64,000 nt of DNA from Streptomyces sp. H27-C3 (lineage in GTDB: Bacteria; Actinomycetota; Actinomycetes; Streptomycetales; Streptomycetaceae), in contig NZ_JASITA010000019.1 of the NCBI RefSeq assembly GCF_030063415.1, positions 1 through 64,000 of the forward strand, written 5' to 3'. Shown here piece by piece: positions 17,049-26,802 of the stretch. The position numbers and the translations under genes were made by a program. The notes under the pieces are model-generated. The model saw only the letters and a list, made by a program, of their open reading frames with translations. It was not told where the DNA came from and did not search any database. Numbering within the stretch: the stretch's first letter is position 1; each line of letters starts with the position of its first letter.

Positions 17049-17531
17049 ATGTCCCGTGCCCAGCTCGCACTCAACGTCGCCGACCTCGAAGCGTCGGTCG
17101 CCTTCTACTCCAAGCTGTTCGGCGTCGAGCCGGCCAAGCGCCGCCCCGGCTACGCGAACTTCGCGATCACCACCCCGCCGCTCAAGCTCGTCCTCATCGA
17201 GGGCGAGCCGGGCCAGGAAACCCGCCTGGACCACCTCGGCGTCGAAGTCGACACCACCGAGGAAGTCACCGCAGCCACCACCCGGCTCAAGGACGCCGGG
17301 CTCGCCACCTTCGAGGAGAACGACACATCCTGCTGCTACGCCCTCCAGGACAAGGTGTGGGTGCACGGCCCCGGCAAGGAGCCGTGGGAGGTCTACGTCG
17401 TCAAGGCTGACGCCGACCAACTGGGCAAGAGCCCCGCGCTGGGCGGAGATGCCTGCTGTTCCGGGCAGAACGAGAGCGCCGGGACCGCCGCGCCCGCGAC
17501 GGCGGCCACGGGCTGCGCCTGCGGCAGCTGA
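17049..17531 (+). CDS. arsI: ArsI / CadI family lyase (type I extradiol dioxygenase fold)
   Basis: About 160 residues. ArsI enzymes cleave the carbon-arsenic bond of trivalent methyl- and aryl-arsenicals with Fe(II). Visible are the predicted metal ligands Gln5, His62 and Glu114, the vicinal cysteine pair Cys95-Cys96 (TSCCYA) that binds the arsenical, and a Cys-rich tail. Gln rather than His at the first ligand is the actinobacterial form, also seen in the cadmium-induced protein CadI. ATG at 17049 with GGGGAG upstream. Divergent from arsR. Confidence 0.82.
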   Translation: MSRAQLALNVADLEASVAFYSKLFGVEPAKRRPGYANFAITTPPLKLVLIEGEPGQETRLDHLGVEVDTTEEVTAATTRLKDAGLATFEENDTSCCYALQDKVWVHGPGKEPWEVYVVKADADQLGKSPALGGDACCSGQNESAGTAAPATAATGCACGS

Positions 17532-17599
17532 GACCGGGCGCGTCTACGCCTCGTCCCTCGCGGCACTTTGTGCGCCGACCGGATCCTGCGCTGATCCGC

Positions 17600-17930
17600 G
17601 CGGGCCGCGGCTCGCCGGGCCGCGGCCGGGTCGGCCGCGCCGGTGGCAAGGCGCAGGGCGTGGACGGCATGCGCGTCATCAGGTTCCGCGACGGGTCCGA
17701 GCTGTTCCAGGCCGGTGGCTGAGGAGCCGTGGCCTGGACGGTGAAGCCCATCCGGGCGAAGTGCAGCGCGTCGCGCACGTGCCCGGGGCCGAGTTCCAGG
17801 ACGTCCCGGCTCCGCCGGACGGAAGATCCCGGCGGCATGGACGCCGGGGTCGGAGGGCCGTTCGCCGTACTTGCCGGGGCGAGCGGTGTGGGTGTGCTGC
17901 CAACGCCGACGCTGTGCCTGGGCCAGGTGG
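17600..17930 (-). pseudogene. SAM-dependent methyltransferase remnant
   Basis: Segments of a class I methyltransferase appear in order but in two frames: YGERPSDPGVHAAGIF, then DVLELGPGHVRDALHFARMG (SAM motif I), then SATGLEQLGPVAEPDDAHAV in the first frame again. At least two frameshifts, and no C-terminal half. A relic beside the arsenic genes. Confidence 0.6.
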
Positions 17931-18056
17931 GGGTCCTGCTTGTGTCCCGTCACGGCTGCGTCTACCTCCACACGGTCCGGCCCGGTCGCCGGTCTACCGG
18001 CCACCCTGGATCCGGTGACGTGCTCCGCCCGCGCCAGGGGGCGAGGCGAGCGCGGG

Positions 18057-19322
<1,266 letters not shown>

Positions 19323-19763
19323 CGCCTGCTCCTTCGCGGCGGCCCGCCGCCGAATGCTTGCCACACACGATCTCGGCGAACCGTAGCGGAACGACGTGCG
19401 CGATGCTGCGAGCGCCTGTCTCCTTGAGGAGCCCGTGATCACGCACCAGATGATGCTCGGCGCCGGTCGGCACGGACAGCGGTACGCAGCAGCACCTTGG
19501 CGGTGGAGGCGGAAAGAGAGAGCTGTTCAGCGCCCTCGATGACGCCGTGCCATTGATGCACAAGTCCGCTGTACGTCTCGACCCCAGCAGGGCGGCGTTG
19601 GCCGCGATGAGGCAGAGGGCCTACGTCCTGGGATTCGGCGCCGCCATGGCTCTGTGAAGCCCGTGGATGCTCTGTACCGCTCGATCGGCTCGCTCGGCGC
19701 GCACCGCCACCGCCACCGGATGGAGTGACGGCCACATCGCCCGGGCCGGAAGGGGATTGCCGC
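19323..19763. other. Intergenic region without a recognised gene
   Basis: About 440 bp between divergent genes. It should hold the promoters of the permease (leftward) and the gene at 19764 (rightward). No gene or distinct motif identified. Confidence 0.45.
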
Positions 19764-20261
19764 ATGGTCACGGTCGCCGTCGCCGTCACCGGTCACATGG
19801 ACCTGGCCGCCGAGGCAGCCGGGCCGGTGCGCACGGCCCAGCACGAACTGCTGGCCGGCTTGCGCGGCGACGCGCTCGTGGGGCGTACCTGCCTGGCCCG
19901 CGGCGCTGACACCTTCTTCGCCGAGGAGATCCCGGCCCTCGGCGGCCGGCTGTCGGCGATCATCCGCTCCAGGGACTACCGGGACGCGGTGGTGGCCCCG
20001 GCGGACCTCGTCAGGTTCGATGCGCGGTGCGAGGCCGCCGACGAGGTGGTGATCATGCCGTACGAGCACGCGAGACGCGCGGCCTACGAAGCGGCCAACC
20101 TCCGCCCGCTCCAGGGCGCGGACCGTCTGCTGGCCGTCTGGGACGGCAGCGCGCCCACCGGCCGTGGCGGCGGCACGGCGGGCACCGTGGCAGCGGCCCG
20201 CTCGGCCGGACTGAGCGTCGATGTCGTATGGCCTCCCGGCGTGTGCAGATCCGGCGCCTGA
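19764..20261 (+). CDS. Hypothetical protein, SLOG/Rossmann-like nucleotide-binding fold
   Basis: About 165 residues. The pattern VAVTGHMDL, LARGADTFFAEEIPALGG, VVIMPYE and LLAVWDG resembles SLOG-type Rossmann proteins that bind nucleotides or their derivatives. ATG at 19764 with GAAGGGG upstream. No neighbour gives a clear role. Confidence 0.6.
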   Translation: MVTVAVAVTGHMDLAAEAAGPVRTAQHELLAGLRGDALVGRTCLARGADTFFAEEIPALGGRLSAIIRSRDYRDAVVAPADLVRFDARCEAADEVVIMPYEHARRAAYEAANLRPLQGADRLLAVWDGSAPTGRGGGTAGTVAAARSAGLSVDVVWPPGVCRSGA

Positions 20262-20311
20262 CACCACGCTCGGTTCCGGCCTCGCTTCCGAAGTCTTGTA
20301 GGAGGACAGCG

Positions 20312-20599
20312 ATGATCCTCCGCCGGAGACCTTCGTCGGCGCCAGCCCGCTCAGCATCCTTTCCCTGACGACGCCGACGCCGAACGTGACGCTCGCGTGC
20401 TGCTGAGCGCGACGGCGATCGCCCTCACCGCGGGTGTCCTCCACCGGATGGACGGCATGTCCTTGCCCACGTCGATCTGGTGCGGAGGCTCGCCTTCACG
20501 GCGGTCGCGGGCCTCGGCCAATTGCTCGTCGGCCTCTACGTCCCCTCGGCCACGGCTGCTGCGATGGGTCTCCTGCACGCCCTCGCGACGTCGGTCTGA
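20312..20599 (+). pseudogene. Degraded small membrane-protein gene with intact RBS and terminator
   Basis: An ATG at 20312 has a textbook AGGAGG 6-7 bp upstream, yet its frame stops after 18 codons. Hydrophobic, protein-like stretches continue in other frames: DARVLLSATAIALTAGVL, then LAFTAVAGLGQLLVGLYV ending in a TGA at 20597-20599, 16 bp before a strong terminator. Best explained as a frameshifted small membrane protein; a coding sequence for two short peptides is possible. Confidence 0.4.
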
Positions 20600-20615
20600 T
20601 CGCCCAGTGCCCCAG

Positions 20616-20651
20616 AAGGTCCCCGTCCGTTCCCGAGCGGACGGGGACCTT
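20616..20651. terminator. Strong factor-independent terminator hairpin
   Basis: Perfect 14-bp stem AAGGTCCCCGTCCG with its complement, 8-nt loop (20630-20637). The stem begins AA and ends TT, as in bidirectional terminators. Confidence 0.85.
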
Positions 20652-21086
20652 GTCGTGCCGCCTGGGCCCCGCACATCCTTCTGCGGCACACCCGTCCTTC
20701 GCGCTCTGGGCAGCGGCGCGCAGGACGACACGGCTCGATCGTAGGGGCCGTGAGCAAGGACGCGATGGCTTCTACGGTGTCGCGCACGGTGCTCACGAGA
20801 TGTGAGCGGTTGTCGTGGAGGTTGCGGGTGGCGCCCCGGGTGTTCGCGGATGACGAGCCGGAACGGCGGCTTCCCGGAGATCAACAAGAAGGAGAAGCTG
20901 TGCTGTCGGCACGGCCGCGCGGCTCACGAAGGGCTGATGCGGTAGCGAGAACCCACAAGTGAACTCCCGGCGTCTCCGGCGACGGGACGATGAACGGGAC
21001 CGGAAGATTCACGGCAGGCGTGGCGACTGGGCCGAGGCGCTCGTAACTTTGGCGCACGTCCGCATCCGGATCGTCAGGAGTCGTCG
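20652..21086. other. Intergenic region without a recognised gene
   Basis: About 435 bp. Several open frames overlap but none has homology I recognise. The 3' end should contain the promoter of the PstS-like gene; AGGAG at about 21076 is its ribosome-binding site. Confidence 0.45.
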
Positions 21087-22661
21087 GTGAACGGTTTTCC
21101 CTGGGAGTCGGCGATCGCGATGCTCGGCCTCGCCATTCCGCTGGCCGCCGCCGCATGGGAGTTCGCATTCGCCGGCCGTAAGCGTCTCGGCTACCGGATC
21201 CAGATGGACACCACCGCGCCGGACGCGGCCGAAGCCCTGCACGCCGGAGTGCTGCGGCAGATGCAGCGGGACAACGCCTCGCTGCGCGACCCGTCATTCG
21301 TGCTGCTGCGTATTGAGAACAGCGGCTGGACACTGATCGACTCGGGCGACTACGTCTCGCAGGGCTCCGAACATGCCGGTATAGAGGTGCGCTTCCCCGG
21401 TCGGCGCGTCGTCGGCATGGTCGCGACCGAGATGAGTCACGACTACCTGCGTCGCTCCTTCGTGAGCACTCACCGCGAGGGCGCCCCGGCCGGGGCTGCC
21501 CCCGGTCTGGAAGTGGTCGATGGCCGGATCACGCTCCCCAAGGTGACGCTCAATCGGGGCAACCACTACAAGGTCCTGGCGGTTCTCGAACGCGAACGGG
21601 ACTTCGCCGGGGAGGAGTTCCCCGATCCTCAAGTCGTCGCCGGGATCAAGGGCGGGGTGCACGGCGGTTCGATCAGGAAGACAGCGAGCCACGTACTCGC
21701 CTCGAAACCCGTCATGACGTTCATCGCCATGCTGGTTCTGGTGGTCGCCGCCCAGTCCCTGACGACGTTCACCAGAGACGATGTCCGCGCAGCCCCACTG
21801 GACTGTGCGCAGGGGACGCTGGCCCTCTCCGGTTCCACCGCGTTCGCCCCAGTCGTGCGAGAAGCGGCGAAACAGTACGAGAAGACATGCCCGGACGCCC
21901 GTATTCCCATCACGGAGAACACGTTCAAGGGCAGCGTCGCCGGACTCGACACACTCGCCGCAGCGGACAAGGAAACCAAGGGCGGCAACGCGGGCTCTCC
22001 CGACCGGCTGGCTTTCACCGACGGGAAGAAGAGCATCAGACGCCCGCAACTGCTCCCCAGACCGGTTGCGTTGGCGCTCTTCACCCTGGTTGTCAGCAAG
22101 GACACCGGTGTCCAGGACCTCGACAAGAGTCAGGTCAGGCAAATCTACGCGGGGAGAGTCACCAACTGGCGGCAAGTGGGCGGCAACGACATTCCCATTC
22201 AGCTCATCAGCCGCAACCCGGGCTCCGGCACCCGCTCCACGCTCGTCCAACAGGTCCTTGGCGGCAAGGAGTTGATGGAGGTCACGCAAGGCGACTGCGC
22301 GGCGTTGGACACGGGCCGTCCCGGCCGCTGCGAGGTCGGTGACACCGGAACACTCCTGGACACCGTGTCAGCCACCCCCGGCGCTCTCGGCCACAGCGAG
22401 ATCGGCGCCACGAACAACCGCGACGACCTGCAACAGGTACGGATCGACGGTTACGCAGCCACCCTGGAAGGCGTCGACGGAGGCGCATACCCGTACTGGC
22501 AGACGGAGTTCGCCTACACCTACGGGGAACCTCCCGCAGACTCGATCGCCGCGGGTTTCCTGCGCTACCTGGCGAACGAAGTCGGCAAGGACGTGCTCCG
22601 CTCCCAGGGACACCGGCCCTGCGCGGAACTGGCGAAGCCTCTGCTCTGCCGCCCCACCTGA
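21087..22661 (+). CDS. Membrane-tethered PstS-like substrate-binding protein
   Basis: About 524 residues with unusual architecture. A membrane helix at about 8-28, a soluble region of about 170 residues with no recognised domain, a second helix at about 203-222, then a periplasmic-binding-protein type 2 domain. That domain shows phosphate-binding-like motifs: LALSGSTAFAPVV near 245 and RNPGSGTRSTL near 370. By topology the first soluble part would be cytoplasmic and the binding domain outside, so it may sense an extracellular oxyanion and signal inward. GTG start with AGGAG 6 bp upstream. No ABC permease genes adjoin it. Confidence 0.75.
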   Translation: MNGFPWESAIAMLGLAIPLAAAAWEFAFAGRKRLGYRIQMDTTAPDAAEALHAGVLRQMQRDNASLRDPSFVLLRIENSGWTLIDSGDYVSQGSEHAGIEVRFPGRRVVGMVATEMSHDYLRRSFVSTHREGAPAGAAPGLEVVDGRITLPKVTLNRGNHYKVLAVLERERDFAGEEFPDPQVVAGIKGGVHGGSIRKTASHVLASKPVMTFIAMLVLVVAAQSLTTFTRDDVRAAPLDCAQGTLALSGSTAFAPVVREAAKQYEKTCPDARIPITENTFKGSVAGLDTLAAADKETKGGNAGSPDRLAFTDGKKSIRRPQLLPRPVALALFTLVVSKDTGVQDLDKSQVRQIYAGRVTNWRQVGGNDIPIQLISRNPGSGTRSTLVQQVLGGKELMEVTQGDCAALDTGRPGRCEVGDTGTLLDTVSATPGALGHSEIGATNNRDDLQQVRIDGYAATLEGVDGGAYPYWQTEFAYTYGEPPADSIAAGFLRYLANEVGKDVLRSQGHRPCAELAKPLLCRPT

Positions 22662-22713
22662 CCTGGCCCAAGGATGGTCTGGAAACGCTGGTCATGAGGG
22701 AGAGGACTTCCTC

Positions 22714-22755
22714 CACTTCGCGTGGCGCATGAGTCACTTCGCGTGGCGCATGAGT
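22714..22755. repeat. Perfect 21-bp tandem duplication
   Basis: CACTTCGCGTGGCGCATGAG plus T occurs twice back to back (22714-22734 and 22735-22755). The junction contains the stop codon of the leftward reading frame at 22734-23027, so the second copy encodes that frame's last residues. Confidence 0.9.
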
Positions 22756-23027
22756 ATGCGCGGCCTGGCCGAGACGTCGCGGGCGTCCAGGATCAGGAGG
22801 AGGGGACTGTCGACGTCCTCTTCGTCCCGCAGTTGAGGAGTGACGCGGTACTCGATGCTGACGGAGTCCTCGTGCGGGGTCACGGAGAGCAAAGAGCGCT
22901 GATTCCCCTGATGGATCGGTCCCATCCGGGTGTGGCTGGCCAGGCCGCCCCGGTGATCGGTGGATGTGACACCAGTCTCGCCGGACATGATCTGCCCGTC
23001 CCCATGACCGACGCGGATGGAAGCCAT
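22734..23027 (-). CDS. Hypothetical 97-residue protein
   Basis: ATG at 23027 with AGGGGG about 6 bp upstream. Not recognised. The middle is polar and glycine-rich; the C-terminal third (SIEYRVTPQLRDEEDVDS, then LLLILDARDVSA) looks protein-like, with a beta-strand-rich pattern. The 3' end lies in a 21-bp tandem duplication. Divergent from the permease at 23147. Confidence 0.5.
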   Translation of the reverse strand: MASIRVGHGDGQIMSGETGVTSTDHRGGLASHTRMGPIHQGNQRSLLSVTPHEDSVSIEYRVTPQLRDEEDVDSPLLLILDARDVSARPRILMRHAK

Positions 23028-23146
23028 CTCGCACCCCCTGGAGGTGCTGCCGAACCGGAGACCGCATAATCAGTGATCGTCGCGGTGCCGCTTTGCGTGC
23101 CTGCGGTGACCGGCGCGCTGGGCAGGCAAGGAAGGCTTACGGGGAT

Positions 23147-25129
23147 ATGAAGGACACGAACGAACCGGCCGTGCCGGAAGTGGTGGAGAGCCCGGCTCTG
23201 CGCTCACAGCCGACCGGCAGCCTGGCACGGTGGCTGCTGCGCCATCAGGTGCAGCCCGTCGGTCCCGCGGCAGAGGAGGGCCACGCCGAACAGCATCCCT
23301 GGTGGAAGGTCATGTGCCTGACCGGGGTGGACTACTTCTCCAGCCTGGCCTACGTACCCGCGATCGCCGCGCTCGCCGCCGGGGCGGTGTCGCCCTTGGC
23401 AACGTTACTGATCGTGGCGTTGACCCTGGTGGGGATGCTGCCGATGTACCGGCGGGTGACCCGGGAGAGCCCGAACGGGGCCGGGTCGGTAGCGATGCTG
23501 GAGGACCTGCTGCCGTTCTGGTGGGGCAAGCTGTTCGTGCTGATCCTGCTCGGTTTCGTGGCCACGTCGTGGATCATCACGATCACCCTGTCCACTGCCG
23601 ACGCTTCCGTGCACGTGGTGGAGAACCCCTACTTCCCTCAGGCCCTGCACGGCCACGAAGTCGCCCTCACCGTGGCGTTCCTGCTGGTGCTCGGAGGGGT
23701 TTTCCTGCTCGGGTTCAGCGAAGCGGTCAAGGTGGCCATCCCCCTGGTCGCGGTCTTCCTGGTGCTCAACGCGGTTGTCATCGCTGTTGGGGTGGCGCAC
23801 GTGGTCACCACGCCAGGGGCGTTTTCGGCGTGGACGGACGCGCTCGTCGAGGGCGGCGGAGGCTTCGGCGACCTGATGGGGCCTGCCCTGCTTGCGTTCC
23901 CGCTGCTGGTGCTTGGTCTGTCCGGCTTCGAGACCGGGGTGAGCATGATGCCGCTCGTGGCCTCCGATGGTGACACCGCCGAGCAGCGGCTGCGCTCACG
24001 GATCCGCAACACCCGCCGGCTGCTGACGACCGCCGCGCTCATCATGAGCGTCTACCTGCTGGCCGCGAGCTTCGTCACCACCGTGCTCATTCCTCACAAG
24101 GAGTTCGAGCCGGGCGGCGCGGCCAACGGCCGGGCCCTGGCCTGGCTGGCTCACGAGCACGTAGGGGAAGCCTTCGGCACGGTCTACGACGTCAGCACCA
24201 TCCTGATCCTGTGGTTCGCGGGTGCGTCGGCGATGGCGGGGCTGGTCAATATCGTCCCGAGGTACCTGCCCGACTACGGCATGGCGCCGGAGTGGGGCCG
24301 CGCGGTACGCCCGGTCGTCATGGTCTACACCGCGCTGTGCATCGCCATCACCATCGCGTTCGACGCCGACGTCGATGCCCAGGCCGGCGCCTACGCCACC
24401 GGCATCCTGGCCATGATGGTCTCGGGCGCCTTCGCCGTCACCGTCTCGGTCGTGCGCCGCCGCCGGCGCGCCAAGGCAACAGGCTTCGCCCTGCTCACCG
24501 CGGTGCTGCTCTACGCCCTGATCGCCAACATCGTCGACAAGCCCGACGGCATCGCCATCTCGGGCATGTTCATCGCCGGCATCATCGCCGTGTCACTGAT
24601 CTCCCGGGTCTCGCGCACCACCGAGCTGCGCGCCGACCGCATCGTCTTCGATCCGGCCGCACGCCGGCTCATCACCGACACCATCGCCCACGACAACTCC
24701 ATCAACATCATCGCCAACCGCCGCGAGACCGGCGACGCCGCCGAGTACGCCGACAAGGAACGCGAGCAGCGCGGCAGCAATCCCGTGCCCGGCCCCGCCG
24801 ATGTGCTGTTCCTCGAAATCGACGTGGTCGACCCTTCCGACTTCAGCGAAACCCTTGACGTACGCGGCGTTGAGGTCGACGGCTACCGGATCCTCCGCGT
24901 CGAAGCGCCGGCCGCCCCCAACGCCATCGCCACGATCCTGCTCGCTCTGCGCGATGCCACGGGTGTCCGGCCGCACTGCTACTTCGCCTGGGCCGAAGGC
25001 AGCCCGCTGCGGCACATGTTCCGCTACTTCCTGCTCGGCCGCGGCGACACTGCCCCGGTCACCCGCGAGATCATCCGAAGCCACGAACCCGATCCCGACC
25101 GACGCCCCGGCATCCACGTCGGTGGCTGA
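23147..25129 (+). CDS. APC-superfamily permease with cytosolic C-terminal domain (KimA-like layout)
   Basis: About 660 residues. Roughly twelve membrane helices (TGVDYFSSLAYVPAIAALA in helix 1) followed by a soluble C-terminal region of about 150 residues. This layout matches the KimA group of potassium/proton symporters and related amino acid permeases, but the sequence does not decide the substrate. A nearby KimA/APC-type fragment (25872) and a KdpB wreck (26803-27602) make potassium plausible. ATG at 23147 chosen because it starts the conserved polar N-terminus. Confidence 0.72.
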   Translation: MKDTNEPAVPEVVESPALRSQPTGSLARWLLRHQVQPVGPAAEEGHAEQHPWWKVMCLTGVDYFSSLAYVPAIAALAAGAVSPLATLLIVALTLVGMLPMYRRVTRESPNGAGSVAMLEDLLPFWWGKLFVLILLGFVATSWIITITLSTADASVHVVENPYFPQALHGHEVALTVAFLLVLGGVFLLGFSEAVKVAIPLVAVFLVLNAVVIAVGVAHVVTTPGAFSAWTDALVEGGGGFGDLMGPALLAFPLLVLGLSGFETGVSMMPLVASDGDTAEQRLRSRIRNTRRLLTTAALIMSVYLLAASFVTTVLIPHKEFEPGGAANGRALAWLAHEHVGEAFGTVYDVSTILILWFAGASAMAGLVNIVPRYLPDYGMAPEWGRAVRPVVMVYTALCIAITIAFDADVDAQAGAYATGILAMMVSGAFAVTVSVVRRRRRAKATGFALLTAVLLYALIANIVDKPDGIAISGMFIAGIIAVSLISRVSRTTELRADRIVFDPAARRLITDTIAHDNSINIIANRRETGDAAEYADKEREQRGSNPVPGPADVLFLEIDVVDPSDFSETLDVRGVEVDGYRILRVEAPAAPNAIATILLALRDATGVRPHCYFAWAEGSPLRHMFRYFLLGRGDTAPVTREIIRSHEPDPDRRPGIHVGG

Positions 25130-25144
25130 TCCCTCCGCCTCGCG

Positions 25145-25684
25145 CTAGCTCAGATCGGACACCTTGAAGACGGCTTGCGCGGTCTCACGGTCGATACGTG
25201 CCGACAACTGCCGCATTCCGGTCGCACCGCACAGGAGCGACCCGCGGGCGTGGGAGGCGCGAGCGTCCTCGTCGAGCAGCCGCCAGAGCGGCGGGTTGGT
25301 GACGAGGACCTCCGGATCGATCTCGACGCGGCCCCCGTCCGCGTCCCGCAGGACCAGTCGCCGCGCCACCCCGTCGGTCCAGCGCACCGACACCAGGCGG
25401 TCCGTGCGCACGATGTGCTCGCGCAGCAGACCCCGGGACGCCAGCAGGCCCGGACACGCGGAGACTCTCGGGGGGAGGAGCACGACGAACAGCAGGACGG
25501 CGAGTGCGGCCCACAGCCCGGCTCGCGATACCGTCAGACCGGCCGCGCCCGCGTCGATCAGCAGCAGCAGCCCGAGAAGCAGCAAAGCGCAGCCGACCGC
25601 GAACTTCGCGTTCGCGGCCCAGCCGCTGTCCCGCACCGCTGATGCACCGGGCGTGACGCTCCCGACGTCTTGGATACGTCTCAT
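25145..25684 (-). CDS. Hypothetical membrane protein with two helices
   Basis: About 179 residues. Two closely spaced hydrophobic helices (about 28-47 and 52-70), then a soluble region with a PH-like beta pattern (REHIVRTDRLVSVRWTDGVA, LVLRDADGG). Similar small membrane proteins with a bPH-like domain are common in Streptomyces and uncharacterised. Convergent with the permease gene; stops are 16 bp apart. Confidence 0.7.
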   Translation of the reverse strand: MRRIQDVGSVTPGASAVRDSGWAANAKFAVGCALLLLGLLLLIDAGAAGLTVSRAGLWAALAVLLFVVLLPPRVSACPGLLASRGLLREHIVRTDRLVSVRWTDGVARRLVLRDADGGRVEIDPEVLVTNPPLWRLLDEDARASHARGSLLCGATGMRQLSARIDRETAQAVFKVSDLS

Positions 25685-25871
25685 GACAGCGACGGTAGAG
25701 CCGAAGGCAGCCCGGTTGAGGAGAGATTGACGCGGTACTGACGGAACGCGAGCGGGTCATTGACGGCCGTCCCGTACTCCCGTCAGAGGTGCGTGAAGAA
25801 GACACGGATTCGCGCCAAGACCACGCCAGTGCTGATCCCCGGCGCCCGCACGCGCCCGCACGCTGATCCGC

Positions 25872-26104
25872 ATGACCATCTTGACCTCGGAGAACGACGC
25901 GAAGTCCGGCGTCGAGGAGCCTCCAGATACAGACGCGCGGCACAAGCTCACAGCCGTCACCGGGCTTGCCGCCCTGTCCCTCGACGCGATGGCTTCCGTC
26001 GCCTATGGGCCGGAAGCGATCGTGCTCGTCCTCGCGGCGGCGGGTGGCCACGGCCTCGGATTCACCGTCCCCGTCACCCTCCTCATCGCCGCCCTCGCAG
26101 ATGC
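25872..26104 (+). pseudogene. N-terminal fragment of a KimA/APC-type permease
   Basis: ATG at 25872 begins a normal permease N-terminus: LTAVTGLAALSLDAMASVAY, GPEAIVLVLAAAGG and FTVPVTLLIAALAD. After about 78 residues homology stops and the frame enters sequence that, on the other strand, belongs to an SDR gene. The rest of the permease (probably over 500 residues) is missing. Confidence 0.7.
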
Positions 26105-26666
26105 CCGGGTGCATGCTCACCACTGTGCAGCCCTGCGGTGCCTCGGCTCGGGCGAAGACCGTCAGTGCGAGCTGGGACTGGGCGTAAGCGGCCAGCCTGG
26201 ATTAGCGGCGGGTGCGGTTGATGTCATTCCAGGAAATGGATGCGGTGCGGTGCATCGACGACGACACGTTGACCACACGGCTGCCCGCTCGTGCGGTGAG
26301 CGGGCCTTTGAGGGCGCGGGTGAGGACGTAGGCGGCGAGGAAGTTGACCTGGAAGGTCAGTTCCACGCCGTCGGCGGTGATGGTGTGGCGCTCTGGGGCG
26401 GCGACGGCCGCGTTGTTGATCAGGATGTCGACGGCGGGGTGGTGGCGGGCCACCGACTGCGCCATGGAACGGACTTCGCCCAGTCGGGAGAAGTCGGCGA
26501 CGGCCAGGTCGAGCTGGGTGATGGCCTCCTCGCCGGAGCTGTAGTCGCGTGCGTGGACAACGACATGGCAACCCTGCTTCCCGAGGAGCCGGGCGGTCTC
26601 CCAGCCGATGCCGGAGGTGGCTCCGGTCACGAAAGCGGTACGGCGGTCCGGCGATGCTGACGGCAT
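26105..26666 (-). pseudogene. Short-chain dehydrogenase with nonsense codon and severed 3' end
   Basis: Starts normally (AFVTGATSGIG, LINNAAVAAPERH, VNVSSSMHR) but an in-frame TAA at 26204-26202 follows WNDINRTRR, where relatives have tyrosine. Downstream in the same frame SDR sequence continues (SRLAAYAQSQLALTVFAR, then TVVSMHPGI) and then ends at about 26105, against the permease fragment. The catalytic YxxxK region lies beyond the stop and reads YAQSQ. Non-functional. Confidence 0.75.
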
Positions 26667-26802
26667 GAGGTGTCCTTGGCCGATTGGATGGGAAACATGA
26701 ACAGCGGTCTACGCCAGGACGACCGGTTCGCCTCATGCGATGTGGCTTCAAGAGGGACGAGATGTCCTTGATAAAGCCCTGATGAGGGTCCCGGCTGCGT
26801 AC

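Noticed and set aside
25872..26660. Single 262-residue rightward protein
   Set aside because: Only the first 78 residues are permease-like; the rest is the complement of an SDR relic.
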